A stretch of DNA of 64,000 nucleotides, taken from Sabethes cyaneus (Eukaryota; Arthropoda; Insecta; Diptera; Culicidae). A program made the position numbers and the translations under genes. The DNA lies in NCBI RefSeq assembly GCF_943734655.1, contig NC_071355.1, positions 238,524,027 through 238,588,026 of the forward strand, written 5' to 3'. Under the pieces are notes generated by a model. It ran no database searches. It was not told the origin of the DNA and was given only the letters and a program-made list of their open reading frames with translations. Below are positions 11,214 through 25,604 of the stretch, in pieces (position 1 is the stretch's first letter; each line of letters opens with the position of its first letter).

Positions 11214-11850
11214 TCCGTCACGAAATGTCGCGTCATATCCTTTAGGTGTCTACGTGAGCCTTTGTGAAATGAATATTTTTAGAACAGATCATTAGGAACT
11301 TGAACATTGGTGTTGATTCCAACGTCATGAAAAGAAATACCAGCACATTCCATTCCATTAAAATTGCCACCGTGGGGGATCAGTTGCTCCAACCGATATA
11401 TGACTAATTTCAATCGTAAATAAGTTGCTGCAACCAGAAGTGCGCAAAGTGTGCTGCTTGCGGATTAACGACGATGCATCTCGACCGAGTACCCGTCGTC
11501 GAGGACTTGCACGGCCTTGCTTTCACGCATCGCACTTTGAGTTCCCACATGCCACCAACGTGTGGCATGTGCGGTAGAGTGAGCGCCCCCTTCGTGTGGG
11601 CATCCCTAAACGTTAGAGGGCAGTTGTTATTATTAATCAGCGGTACTACTAACCACCGACTGGCACAGAGAAGATCTCAACGGGCTTCTCGACACAACTT
11701 CTTGGTTTTGCGTTCTACTCTTCTGGTATGAAATGTATAGCCCATTCTGTTGCTTCGAGTACTTTTATCGGAAGCCCCTGTGTTGACGAATCATTTAGAA
11801 ATGGGGCACTTTAGTTTGCCGATAGCGGCGCATCCAATACTCGGATATGC
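11214..11850 (+). pseudogene. LINE-derived repeat family C, copy 1 (zinc-knuckle-like piece)
   Basis: Two blocks (11214-11360 and 11465-11840) recur in the same order at 14497-14642 and 15145-15530. The second block can be read as FTHRTLSSHMPPTCGMCGR, then NVRGQLLLLISGTT. This resembles the segment after RNase H in I-like LINEs (a Cys-x2-Cys pair and a segment usually containing CPNVRGQR). The presumed His/Cys partners are degraded. The block boundaries shared by both copies show a common element, not chance. Confidence 0.5.
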
Positions 11851-13239
11851 AAGTCTTTTACATCGCTTGTTTGAAAACATTTCTAAGTTGTGTTTTTGCA
11901 ATTTAAACTAAAAGTCCCGAGTTAGTCATCGTGTAGGAGAAGAAAATATGTGAAACAAGTGTAAAACAAGTGCCGGAGTGAAACTCCGATCATCAACTGC
12001 GGGCAAGCGAAAAACTGAATGCTGACCTCTGTACTATGCATCGAATTAATTTATGGGAAGTGTACAAGCGTTACCGAGTATGTATATGCGTATATATGGG
12101 GGAGCCACCATCATCTCAAGGGTTTCCCATTGTATTCAAGTAGACTTATTGCAGAATCGAATTTATCTACCCAGCAACTATCATGTTCTACTGTTCGTGA
12201 AGGACCAAAAGGGGTTGGGTGGATCTATAAGCAATGTCGCTTACATGATTCCACGGGAATATAAGACACTCCTTCCAGCATAGACCTCCGGTTTCTAGAT
12301 ACATAATTTCGCCGTGCAAACTTATACTGCGTGATGATTTGTTTGCTAGAAGGGCGCGTCAAAATGCTCTCCGAGCTTATATGACTTAGGCTGGTTACCA
12401 CATCCCTCATCCAGTCTTCGATTCATTCGATACCCTGATGCTCCCTCTTCTTTACTATAATGATGGTATATATGGGCAAAAATAGAACAATCTCACCAGC
12501 AATCCTTCGAATGGAAAAGAGTTGCATCATTTGAGTTTCCAAAAGTACTTCCATTATTAATTTAGCTTTTTCTTCTGATATCCATAAGCATTACATAGTT
12601 TCCACTATGCAGTAGGAGGTGCTTCATGAGCTAAAACAAAACAAATAATAAAATAACTTATATTAAGCTTATCTCCTAACAAGGTCGTGTGGCTCCGCCA
12701 CCCAAACCTGCAGTTTTGAGATCAGACAGCCGGGAACCACCCAGCACCCCATCTCCTAGCTTGGCTACTCAATAGAGCATTACCGGGTAAGGCCACGTGG
12801 AGGCGCTAGGTAGGGTCTTGGAATGGCTGGAACTATATTGGACGCTTCCTTATTTGCCTTCCCCATTTCATACCCAACACGATTTCTTAAGCTGTATTGT
12901 CCATTATTAAGCGCTCCGAATTCCCAGCAACCATCGTATCGAACAGCTTCTTGTGTTGGGGTTCGCTTCAATTGCTACTGCTTTGAAAACGCCTTCATTC
13001 ATAACGATTATCCAAACGAAGGCTGTGGAAGGACCTTTCTTTCGACCCGTTTTTGGTTTATTTCGTTATTTCTTGCTTCTACCTCTTTTGACATTGCTGT
13101 CTTGATAAGAGAACGCTGGGGAAAAGCCTTTGTATATAAACCTGGCAACAGGCTCATATACAACGCGTGAAAACTCCATATCGTTTCACATAATAATACA
13201 AAATTTCCGTAAGCCACTCAGTACCACAGATGTGGTAAT

Positions 13240-14150
13240 TTCATTCGATCGGTGCGGCTTTACGATTAAGCGAAATTCTAGAATATTCTTGGAGGCTAAT
13301 AGTCCTGCGATTTCTCAGGCACCAGTCTTGAAAATAACCGATCTTCCGCTGAAGCTCCTTGCAGTTCTCAATGCTCCGTATAGTAATGTATATCTTCAAG
13401 ACGTCAGCATACACCAGGCGTAGTCCAGATGGAAGCAAGTAGCATATGTCATTGAAGAATATCGAGAAAAATAGTGGTCCGAGGTTACTCCCTTGGGGAA
13501 CTCCAGAACTGTTTGTGAAATAATCGGATTGCGCTGCAGCAAGCTTGACGCACAGGCGACGATTTATCAGGTATGACTCCAGCCAACGTGTTAGGAAAGG
13601 TGGAGCACCTGGTCGGTCCATTTTCTCAATCGCTATTCGATGGTCTACACCGTTGAAAGCTGCCGTTAAATCAGTGTATACTGTGTCTATTTGATTACCG
13701 TTTTCAATATTTGTCAGGCAATGCGACGGAAATTGAACAAGATTTGTTGATATATGATTTGGAAGCACAAAACAGGACATCTTCAACCAGAATTTCGAGT
13801 AGTTTGGAACCTTCACAAAGCGATGCGATCCCGCGATAGTTGGCTACTTTACGTTTGTCTGCTTGTTGGCTTCTTAGTTGTTGAGGAAAACAGTTGTTGG
13901 TAAACCATTATCCTTTCTCTTCTGATTCGTGAATGACCAAAAACCTTTTGGTTACCGCTTAAGATTTGATTCGATGCGCTTTGTGTATCTTTCATAGAGC
14001 AATTTGTTGTACGACCTGTATCTGCGGCTAGCGATATTAAATATTTGCTTTGAGTTAGGAGTTCTCGTTTTAGCGTAGTGTTTAAATGCCTTGGTTCTGC
14101 GACGTTTCAGTGTTCGTGAAAAGTAATTGGACCATGGTGGTTTTCTTCGA
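13240..14150 (-). pseudogene. Jockey-like LINE remnant (RT domain, minus strand)
   Basis: Read on the minus strand, the 5' part gives RTKAFKHYAKTRTPNSKQIF, YNKLLYERYTKRIESNLKR and PKGFWSFTNQKRKDNGLP (about 14110-13880). RT proper follows: DTVYTDLTAAFNGVDHRIAI, SSGVPQGSNLGPLFFSIFFN and LRLVYADVLKIYITIRSIEN, where YADD has become YADV. Part of the fingers domain between the two blocks is missing. The 3' end is cut near 13240. Motifs match the jockey-type element at 21300-25260 (YADDLKI..IRSVENCK), so both belong to the same or sister families. Confidence 0.75.
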
Positions 14151-14211
14151 GGAAGAGGAGCTGGGACAGAGTACTGACAAACAGTTCAACAGGGCACACA
14201 CGCAGTAGTAA

Positions 14212-14450
14212 ATTGAGGTACGTGTGGAACTGGGTCCTACCAAACGCTCCACTTTTGTCAATATCAATGGTATTAATTCGTCTTGTTTCGAGATACTATC
14301 AGGCGTACCCCAAGGTAGCCATCTAAGGCCTTTCATATCTGTATTCGCTTGCTGTTTGAACTCTTCTAAGCTTTTGTACTCGGACGACTTCAGTATATTC
14401 TCTGAAATTAATAACAAACTTGACTGTTGTATCCCCCAAGGTGATAATGA
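14212..14450 (+). pseudogene. Second LINE RT fragment, opposite strand
   Basis: Plus-strand reading gives FVNINGINSSCFEILSGVPQ, then GSHLRPFISVFACCL and SKLLYSDDFSIFSEINNKLD. The SGVPQGSHL and YSDDF motifs are RT palm motifs B and A/C-type landmarks, with YADD changed to YSDD. The sequence differs from the neighbouring minus-strand remnant, so it is a separate LINE subfamily rather than an inverted copy. About 200-240 bp survive, with an internal deletion between the two motifs. Confidence 0.65.
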
Positions 14451-14496
14451 TTCCCTTCGACGATGCGATGACGTACTCTAGATAACATACATGTTC

Positions 14497-15560
14497 GCGT
14501 CACGAAATGCCGCGCCATTTTCTTTAGGCCTGTGAAATGAATACACTATCGGGGAGAGCCATCTGCTCTGAGGAGAGATAATTTAGGACTTGAACATCGG
14601 TATTAATTCCAAAGCCATGAAAAGAAATACCAGCACATTCCAAGATATATACGCGCTTAAATTGTTGCAATATGGAATTCGCCTACAGCATTTGGGAATA
14701 CGCTGTTGTGTGGGCACCATATCATGCTTCTGTCGCCTATGATTGTGATAACATATTTCCAGGAAACATCCGGAAAAAGTTTTCACATTAAATTTTCCCC
14801 GGCGGAGGCTCCACCTCAGTTGTTAAGTTATTTTTTCCTATTTACTAATTTATAATCTCTCAATTATAAAAATCTCATGAGGGCGTTTTTTGGTTCATTT
14901 TGGGTTGTGGCTGAAAAAACAGCGACCGATTATGCATTGCTTTGAGAAAATTATTTTTCAAAACATTTAAACCTGTTTCAGAAAATATCTCATCCATCAA
15001 GCATTGCAGGGTAAAAAATTTGTATGAAAGTGTAAGTAAATTTTCTCAGTAATCCAGAAAAACTATTATCTGGAAAACTTTTTCGGTAAAAATTTCCGCC
15101 GTGGGTGGGGGAAAAATCTTATCAAAAGCGGAAAAACTGACGACTAACGACGATGCATGACGACCGAGTACCCGTCGTCGAGAACTTGCACGGCTTCTTT
15201 CACGCATCACACTTTGCGTTCCCACACGCCACCAGCGTGGGGCATGTGTGGCAGATTGAACGTCCACTTCATGTGGGCAACAGTAAACGTTTCAGGGCAG
15301 TTATTATTATTAATCTGTGATACTAGGTACCCGCCAACTGGCACAGAGGAGATCTCCACGGGGTTCTCGACACAACTTCTCGCCTCAATTGGTTTTGCGT
15401 TCTACTCTTTTTGCTGAAAAGGGGCTTTGGCCGCTGGTATAAAATACTTATGCCGTTCTGTTGCTTCGAATGCTTCTTTTGGCAAACCCCTGCGTTGACA
15501 AATCCATTAGAATTGGGGCACTTCAGTTTGGTGATTGTGGGGTTCCCAGTACTTGGAAAC
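14497..15560 (+). pseudogene. LINE-derived repeat family C, copy 2
   Basis: Copy of the 11214-11850 repeat. Shared blocks are GCGTCACGAAATG through AAATACCAGCACATTCCA (14497-14642) and GACCGAGTACCCGTCGTCGA through TTGGGGCACTTCAGTTTG (15145-15530). About 500 bp of different sequence separates the blocks here, against about 100 bp in copy 1. The coding trace is FTHHTLRSHTPPAWGMCGR. It lies just 5' of an I-like RNase H remnant in the same orientation, so the two may derive from related elements. Confidence 0.5.
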
Positions 15561-15859
15561 AGTTCTGTTCGTTTTTTTTTTGCACTTTAAAACAAACGTG
15601 GTTCCGAGTCCTTCAAAATCTATCAGCGTAAACTCCTAGCTCCCGAGTTTGTAAAACTTTTGGATTGTCCTAAAAGTACTGTGGCGCTAGTGATTTTAAC
15701 CTTCGTTAAATGCCGTGATGGACCAGTGGTTGCCTTTTGGCCAGATCTAACCAGCTGCTCTTACAGCAAGAACGTGCTACAATGGTACAATGATAATGGA
15801 GTCTAGATCAAATTGTGCTTAGTTCCATCCAGTAGAGTAGCATTGGACTTGGGCGCTAA

Positions 15860-17250
15860 TTGAGCGGAAGTTCAAGATGACCGTTGAATGGCAAGCATTG
15901 TGTCCTGGTGAATGCAATATTAAACCTCTACACTTCCACTTGAAGCAAGAGGCACTGATATGTGCTTATCGACTACACGCAATTGACCTTTTGCAGTCTG
16001 TGGACGGTTCCACAGATTGCGGTTGCAAATTGTTGCTGCGGACAAGTTTGCCCTTGCTCCTAGCGATGTAACGCAGATGCGTACTTTTCCGTACAGGACT
16101 TTCTCAAGTAACTTTTCTCCTAGAGAGGAGTGGTTGTTAGGCTACATGGAAATGAAAATTTTCGACTACGTAGTCTGTTATACCGATGGTTCCTTGCGCG
16201 AAGGTCGCGCGGTTGGTTGCTGGTGTTTACAGTCGTGAGCTGGAATTGGAGGAATCCTATTCGTTGGGTAGTTACTGCATCATTTTTCAAGCTGAAATCT
16301 TAGCAATTCTGTGCGAAGCACTATGGGCCAGAAATTAAAATTTCGGGACAAAAATATTTGCGGTTAAACAGCATGTCTCAGCTCAATGTGGTCTTCGGCA
16401 ACATTTTGAATAAAAAATTGATGCATATTTTGAAGGGGTCGTCCAATATTTAAGCATTACTAAGCATTATTAGCCTATTATTACAAAGCATTATTACAGT
16501 TATATTTTATTAATTAATGCAGAAAAAGCAAAACAGTCTCCAGCAAAAATATTCCTCCTTTATGTGCAAAATGTTGTCTAGAACATCATATTGAGCTGTC
16601 TGTTGAAATAAACATGTTACAAGAAGAAATGTGATTTGAGGGGTCGTTTATAAACAAAGGTCTATTGCTGAAAATGGGTAAAAGGTAGAAGTTTGATATC
16701 TTCAGAAAAAATACTTGAAATTGGTTTATCTTTAATATTCTGAAACCAAAAAGGTGAAAAAAAATTTACTCCAAAAGTTATTACTTAAATTGTTGTTAAA
16801 GTAACACGTAAATATTGGACGACCCGTTCAAAAGATGCATCATTTTTTCATTCAAAAACCGCAAATATATTTGTCCCGAAATTTCAATTTCTGGCCCATA
16901 GTGCGAAGCTCAGTTTGCACTTCAGAAAGAACTGATAGGCAAGATTATCACTCAATTAGAAGAACTATGCATTCTAAATGCCATTCATCTGGTTTGGGTT
17001 TCTGGCTATTTTAGTATAACCGGAAATGAATGGGCCGATGAACTAGCGAGATCTGGAGGAGAAAAGTTAGTTTTTGGTCCAGAACCTGCTTAATCAATTG
17101 CGGAATGTTGGATAAAACAAAAGATTCGATCTTGTTTTTCATCTGAATATGAACGTTATTGGACAAATCCTCAAACTTGTCGTCAAACGAAAAGTTTCAT
17201 TGTTAAGCCTTGTGAAAAGGTGACGAAATTTCTTTTGCAACACTCTAAGT
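15860..17250 (+). pseudogene. I-like LINE RNase H domain, split by a MITE
   Basis: The 5' half contains VCYTDGSLREGRAVG (16168-16212), the first catalytic Asp motif of RNase H, and FQAEILAILCEA (16288-16320). The 3' half starts at 16905 with QFALQKELIGK and continues to VWVSGYFSITGNEWADELAR (about 16990-17055), the final catalytic motif (usually HxG..GNExAD; the His is replaced here). The two halves are joined in frame when the element at 16320-16900 and one copy of its 9-bp duplication are removed. Stops occur elsewhere. The C-terminal part closely matches the minus-strand piece at 48180-48545. Confidence 0.75.
16320..16900. mobile_element. MITE of 581 bp with 9-bp target-site duplication
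   Basis: The 9-bp direct repeat GTGCGAAGC flanks the element at 16311-16319 and 16901-16909. Terminal inverted repeats of about 45 bp begin TATGGGCCAGAAATT and include AATTTCGGGACAAA and ATATTTGCGGTT. A second inverted pair lies inside (GGGGTCGTCCAATATTTA near 16435 against TAAATATTGGACGACCCG near 16806), so the arms are effectively longer than 100 bp with gaps. No transposase is encoded. A 9-bp duplication with long inverted ends points to the Mutator-like group; an 8-bp reading (hAT) is possible because the end base is ambiguous. Confidence 0.85.
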
Positions 17251-17259
17251 GTTGCCATT

Positions 17260-20050
17260 ACTAGTTCGTAAAATATAAACGTCCCCCTGCCGGCACCGGT
17301 ACAACCGGTTTCCTTGGCGATGGAAGTTATTTGGTGGTCTCAGTAGGCGAAATGAAATTTTATTAAATATCAGTTCTCCAAATATAGTTAGTTTAAATGT
17401 AGTTTATAGAATAGTTTAAATTGCATTTTTCTTTCGCTAAAAACGATAATGTTCTATTAGCCTGCAGTAGTGGCCTTGAAGTTTCTCAACAAATAACGGA
17501 AGAATCGGACTTCTTGTGCAGGTAAACATTGCCTAGGATATTTGCGATTAAAAGTGAAGGCCTTCTCCGTTAGAGGATTAAACAGCTGCGAGCACGTAAT
17601 GGTCTCGAGGAGATGACAAGAAAACATGGTCCACAACATGAGCACTACATGACGGGCCCCCGCCCTGGCATGTCCGAACCACATAGAAATACTGAACCCG
17701 TGGGAATCACCCGTTTCTCCATTACCACCGGCTTGTCAGATCGGTGGCACCAATGATAAACATCTGCAATAAATGTGTGCATCTTGGTACAGAACACATT
17801 CGCCACTTGTTAGCTACGACTACGACGCAAATCCTTTGCCACATAAAAGCACTTGGCGTCACCAGCCTGCCCGGTGGAGCCGGGTTTTATGGAGCCGCAC
17901 GGTAACTGTCATCGTTTTTAAAGACCGACGATTTCGATGAAGCATTTAAGTGCTGGTTATTTGCTTCCTTCTGCTTCTGGTGTTGTATTGAAATTCAAAT
18001 AAGGTGTGAAAACTCCATTAAATCAGTCCCGATTGGTCCCGATGGTTTGAATGATTGAAGCAATTACTTCTATCCGGTGCGGTGGTACCCATTGAGGCTG
18101 CGATCCCGCACATTATTAATTCGATTTCAAGCGCTTCCCTTGCGTGTTACATTGGTTGATACGTTCCAGCGGATGGATGTAAATTCTTTAGTACCAAATT
18201 GATCAATTGCTCCCGTTCAATCATCACTTATCCTCTGCAAAACGGGAGCTGGCAAATTTTACTGGCAAACTGCCACAAAAGTTTAAATTTTATGCGACTT
18301 TGTTTGGCTTGTTACGATAAAATCAACTCGCAAAAGGAAATCGTTTTACCAGCAAACTTCTGTCACAAGCTTGTGTTCCAGTAGGCAGCTCACATGCAGC
18401 AAATCGATTGGCTCCGGTCGTCCTAGGAAAAGGGTGCTTAATAAAATTTATATGTTTCTAGTGAAATAATGTGTCTTGTATATCGAAGGACACGGGGCTG
18501 GGAAACGACTGGATATAATTCGATTCAGAGCTAGATGATAATTTTTACAATTTCCATAAACATATTCTCCTGCAAAACGTGCGAAAAAGCCTACCATCTG
18601 TCAAAGCGAAGCGCAACACAACAACGCAAAACGTATCATTTCGTTTTCCTGGCACCTACGTGCCACTTCACAGCCCACTTCCAGGACCGATCCGGTTTCC
18701 CGGCTCGAACTCGAGAAAGAAGAAAAATCACATTCACTCCATCCGTTCGAGGCAAGCATGTATCGTTTTGTCTTCTTCCACTAGCGCACGAAGCAATCGA
18801 TAACGAGCGTTTATCACGGAGTGTGGTGTTATATTTCCTGCCAACCAATAGACACCGCACAGACGTAAGCAGGGCAGCAATAAAAAGTGCCACCATCAGC
18901 ACTCACAGATTGATTAGAGTGAATTGGTCGGTGCGGGTACGATATGGCAATCCCCACCCCACCCTATCCCAACTCCAACCACAACCCCCCTGAAACCGTC
19001 GTTATTCACAAAGATTCTCCACCACCACTGACTGCTGCTGCTGCAGTCATAATCTCGCTGTTTTCAGCTTCGTTAAAATCGATTCCATTGCAAATGGTCC
19101 ATGGGTGTTGCACCGCGCCGAGAGTCCGTCCGGCTCGGCGCTCTATAATAGGCAAAGTCAAGACCGAAGCCCACTTGGAGGAGTCTCCTTGGACGTTCAA
19201 ATTTCCTCCGCATCCGACCACCCGACCAGTCATCCTTCGTCGCAGTTTTTTTCCCAGGCAGGCAGCCAGCAAGGCAGTACTTTCCGTTGCTCTGCGTGGG
19301 TGGCACCTACCAGAAGGTGGAATGGCCTGAAGCGGCACGACACGCACAACACGGGTTGGTTGGTTTGGCTTGGCTTGGTACCCGTTTCTTTGCTCCGCTC
19401 CGATGGGAAAATCCGTGGGTTTTTGCGTTTCATTTATCATTTATTTTAACCAACCACCAACGAAACGAAACGAAACGACGACGAACGGCACTCCCCGGGC
19501 GACGACGACTGCACACACAGTGTCTCTCGATTGTGTATTTTTCATTTTATTCAACTTGTTCGTTTTGAAATTGATTTAGCTCTGCGTACCGGGTTTTCCA
19601 TTCGGGTTTGTTGTTAGGAGACTCGCCACAGCAATTTCATCGTATTTTACTCTTGTTTATTCGATTGGAGGACTTAGTGTTTGTTTAATTTGCGAAACGG
19701 TACTGTAACTGTTTTGCCGAATATTTTTTGAAAGTTTTAATTAAATATATAATTCAGATGTCGCGGGCAGTTAATTTAGTCCAATCAAGGTTTGGAACAA
19801 ATCATGATTGGTTCAAATAAACTAAACTACATTTTCTCAAAACTTCCCAACTTCAAGTCAGTTCTACAATCGTAATCGCAGCAAACGTTGACATGGTAAA
19901 AAAATTATCACATAAAGGTGACATTTCGGTAAGAATGGAACATCGAAAATTTGACATTCGTCAAAGAATGAATCTACGTTATCGTCTCGTCGTTAGCTGT
20001 TCCTCCACGGTTGGACACCACTAGTTATAGGTCGGACCCCACCAGAGTGG
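17260..20050. other. Intronic sequence without recognised gene
   Basis: Mixed intron sequence. The part at about 18540-19600 is richer in GC than its surroundings, free of repeats I can recognise, and contains short CAACCACCAACG and GGTTGGTTGGTTTGG runs. It has overlapping open frames up to 152 codons on several strands. None shows domain motifs, and overlap on both strands argues for composition rather than coding. It could be regulatory DNA or an alternative leader exon of Syt1; this is a guess. Confidence 0.3.
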
Positions 20051-20131
20051 TAATCCGGCTTAAATAACGTTGCTTGGAAGACATCTTGCTAGGATGCTAC
20101 ATATTTGATTATTCAACATCATGTGCCTGTA

Positions 20132-20330
20132 AAGGTGCGTTCAAACTGGGCAATTTTTCGGTAACATGTGGAATGCAACACTTGGTATGCGACATGCTGC
20201 TAGTTGTTACTCAATGCTGCTTCTGTTGCCACCTGAATATTTGTTATACGTTGCTATGTTGCTTGGAAACATTTGGCAACAGTTTGGAAAAAGTTGCATG
20301 CCACATGTTGCCAATCTAAACGCACCTTAA
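20132..20330. mobile_element. MITE-like element of about 200 bp
   Basis: Ends are imperfect inverted repeats: AAGGTGCGTTCAAACTGGGC on the left, and the right end GCCAATCTAAACGCACCTTA reads TAAGGTGCGTTTAGATTGGC in reverse complement. Inside, GTAACATGTGGAATGCAAC pairs with GTTGCATGCCACATGTTGCC. The middle repeats GCTGC/TTGC words. No open frame of interest. Target duplication could not be defined with confidence. Confidence 0.6.
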
Positions 20331-20879
20331 GGATGGAGGTCGATCAGTCCTCCATCAGTTGCGGAGCATTACAATATAGAACACGAACGATGTGGAAAAA
20401 TCTTGCAGAACACTCTTGAAAAATCCAGAGTGGTCTGGATCAAGGTTAGTCAAGAGAGGTTTTCTGATGTTCAAATTTGTTTTTCACCCCCGCTGGTTAC
20501 CCTTGACGATCACCGAAATTTTCAAAGCGGAAACTGTTGAATGGATAAACAACGTCGATGGTTGCTAACCAATCCTCCCGCGCACTTCTGTTCTACAAAC
20601 TGTGAAAACTAGATCACCTATTTTAACTCACCTTGGTCTGGATTACAGTTGGCCAAAGTGCTAAGAATGCCAACATCAACAGTGTCCAGTGGTTTGAACG
20701 GTTATAAGCAGAATCTAGGTGTGGAAAGGCAGCCGAGAACCTTTCAATAAAACCGGACCTAGGGACCGAGAGCTGCGGAGAATGATATTGACGTGCGTTT
20801 AGTCTCATCCGAAAGTACGATGCCAACTATCAAACCACGCGAAATATTCTCGCTCGAGAATATAAGTCTTACAATGTCA

Positions 20880-21122
20880 GAAAACATCCGGATCGGCACT
20901 TGAAGCAGAATTTTGTAGCCAAAAATCGTGCTAGGCGTTTGTATGAGCAAGTTTTGAGGAAATTCAACGAATGCATTCTGATGCACGACGACACCAGCCT
21001 GAAAATGGACTTCAAGCAACTTCCCGGTCAAAAATTTCACATTGCACCTGGGCGTGGCGACGTGCCAGACAAGTATAAGTTCGTGGTCTGGAGAGAAGGT
21101 CCTGATCTGGCAAGAAATATGT
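20880..21122 (+). pseudogene. Mariner-family transposase fragment
   Basis: Plus-strand reading gives KNRARRLYEQVLRKFNECIL, then MHDDTSLKMDFKQLPGQKFH and RGDVPDKYKFVVW. The block RARRLY...(C)IxMDDExxxKxDFKQLPGQ is the region around the first catalytic Asp of a mosquito-type Tc1/mariner (DDxD/E) transposase. The first Asp survives, in HDD. Only about 75 codons of one open stretch remain, so the downstream catalytic residues are lost. Residual sequence upstream (20400-20880) may belong to it but is too decayed to translate. Confidence 0.65.
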
Positions 21123-21744
21123 AGCTGTAGACTGAAGACTGATACCTTTATTCTGCATTTCGAACGGATCTTTATTACGAACGCAAACTAACCACTCAAA
21201 GGAATACCAAAGAGATTCTCGAAAAACAAATTGGGAACGTTGCAGCTCGTAACTTGAGGGTGCGAGCGGAATAATTTCAGGAAAAATAAGCTGTTATCAG
21301 GAGTTTGAAAGGGGTTCACAAATTCTAATAAATTAAACCTTACAAAATCAAACAAGCCTACCGTTTGAGTTGTCCGGAAAAAAGGCGTTCTACAAATAGG
21401 GATGTTTCATGGTGGAACGATAGGCTAGAGAAATTAAGCAAAAGGGACAGGAAATTATTTAACCACGCCAAAAGAAGATTACTCATTTCACCTTAAAGGA
21501 ATTTGAAATTAATCCACATATTTTTCAAGCTGAAGATCTAATGGAGAAAAAGTGGAAGGTTGCATCAGAGACACTACCGCCTATTGACGTAGGACCACGC
21601 AGAGCTGTTATTTATTCTATTACGTTCTGGGGAGAGTGGATACATTTTATTCGCTTAGCCATTTTCTAAAACACCTTAGATCAATTGACCATTGGTTATA
21701 TGAAAGTTTTGGTAATATTCTTTATTCTTGCTATGTTAGGCATA

Positions 21745-23442
<1,698 letters not shown>

Positions 23443-25604
23443 TATACAAGACGATCTAAGAAGGAACCCGAAACGATTCTGGTCATTCGTTAATGAAAAG
23501 CGCAAACAAACTGGACTACCATCTAGTTCGTTTCTGCGAAGCTGGCATTAACGCTGGTCTCTCGAAATTGAAAATCTCGTCAAGTGCTGGCCCGGATGGT
23601 ATACCATCAATCGTTTTAAAAAAATGTGCTGAAGCACTATGTAGATCCTTATTAAAGATCTGCAACATGTCCCTTCAACAATTCAAGTTCCCAGAGTCCT
23701 GGAAAAGGTCATATATTTCCCCGGTGCTTAAAAAAGGTGATAAAAGCAACATAGAAAATTACCGCAGAATTACATCCTTATGTGCTTATGTTCGAAATTG
23801 CTGGAGATCGTTGTCTGTGAGCTTTTGTTCAGTAAAGTAAAATCATACACTTCGATGGAACAGCATGGATTTTTTCCAAAGCGCTCCATAAGTACAAACT
23901 TATCACTGTTTAGTTCGTTTTGCCTTCGACATATGGAATGTGCTGCCCAGGTTGATCCGGTATATATTGATCTTAAAGCTGCCTTCGATCGCATTGACCA
24001 CCAAATTCTGCTGTGAAAGTTGAACCGATAAGGAGCATCAAATCACTTCGTCTGCTGGCTTCAAACTCACTTAACGAATCGTAATCTCTCTGTAAAGCTT
24101 GGTTCGACCGAATCAAGTAGCTTCTGCAACATATCCGGAGTTCCCCAAGGAAGTAATTTGGAACCAATACTGTTTCTCATTTACTTTAACAACGTATGCT
24201 TTGTAATACCACCTGGATGCAAGTTATTATATGCGGACGACCTAAAAATATGCCTTGATATAAGATCAGTGGAGAATTGCAAACAGCGGCAAGATTTGGT
24301 AAACCGATTTGCTGATGGGTGTCACAGGAACAACCTCACTATAAGCATGCCCAAATGTTCAGTCATCTCTTTTACCAGAAGCAAAACTCCAATCTTATAC
24401 GCATATAGGATTGATGGATCTATTTTGGAACGTGTGACGAATATCAAAGATTTAGGAGTGGAACTGAACTCCAAGCTTACTTTTCAGAACCACTTTTTCA
24501 GTATTATAGCAAAAGCAAACCGCAACTTGGGATTTATAAAGACTTTCGTGATCCTTACTGTTTGCGAGCCCTTTACTTCTCGTTAGTACGGTCCATTCTT
24601 GACACAGCTTCTGTAGTGTAGAGCCCGTACACGCAAATCTGGATACCTAAAATTAAAGCCGTGCAGCGCAGATTCATCAGACACGCGTTAAGATCTCTCC
24701 CTTGGTCTGATCCGATAAATCTGCCACCTTATGAAGACAGATGTAAACTGCCAAATGTTGACACCCTGGTTAAAAGAAGAACTGCTTCTAGAGCCTTTTT
24801 CATCGCCAAATTGCTGAAGCGGGAAATCGATGCGCCGGATATTCTCGCTTTACTGAACATTAACATCGCGCCTCGAAACCTTAGAGCCTGAGACTTCTTC
24901 CGACAGGCATTTCATCGCACCTTATACGGAAACAACGAACCAATTCAAGCAATGTGCCGTAGCTTTAATCGTGTTCACCATCTCTTTGACTTCACACTCT
25001 CAACAGACAAATTCAAAAATAGAACTTTGAACTGTGATATATTAGGTTAAGTACGATATTGTAACTCTGTTTTGTATTTTAAAATGTATTGTATGATTAT
25101 TATTTATGTAACTCCTGAGCGTGATAAAAGATGGGTTTTATGCCAATTTGAGAATGATTGCAATGGTGTCAACTCAAATTGGCTTTTCCCATACATCTGC
25201 TTCAATAAGAGGTAATCAGTTGAAGTTAAAATAATAAATAAATAAGTAAATAAATAGGTTTTCCCTTTGGAAATACTTGCATCAATCGATCAAAAAAAAA
25301 TCTATGTATTAAAAAAATACAGAAAATAATAGATATTTTAGGTTATCAACAGAGACTTCAGCTCCTTCAAAATTAATTTAGAAAAGAACGATTGATTCAA
25401 CTAATTCTCACTTAATGAAATATTTCTTTATAAAAGGGTTTGCTGAATTTGTTTAACAAAACACTACAATGGTATTAAAAATTTTACGGAATGGAGTTTC
25501 AAAAATGTTTTAACAAATTTAAAAAAACTCGAATTGAATAACTTGAAACTTGAACTTGGCTTCTAAATTAAGCTTGTAACACAAACATAAATGAACATTT
25601 TTCA

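Noticed and set aside
13240..14450. Head-to-head RT pieces as a twin-primed inverted LINE
   Set aside because: The two RT fragments differ in sequence (VPQGSNL with YADV against VPQGSHL with YSDDF) and overlap the same domain, so they are separate elements.
18535..19449. Overlapping open frames of 93-152 codons on both strands
   Set aside because: Overlap in many frames in GC-richer sequence points to few stop codons by composition, and no homology motif was seen.
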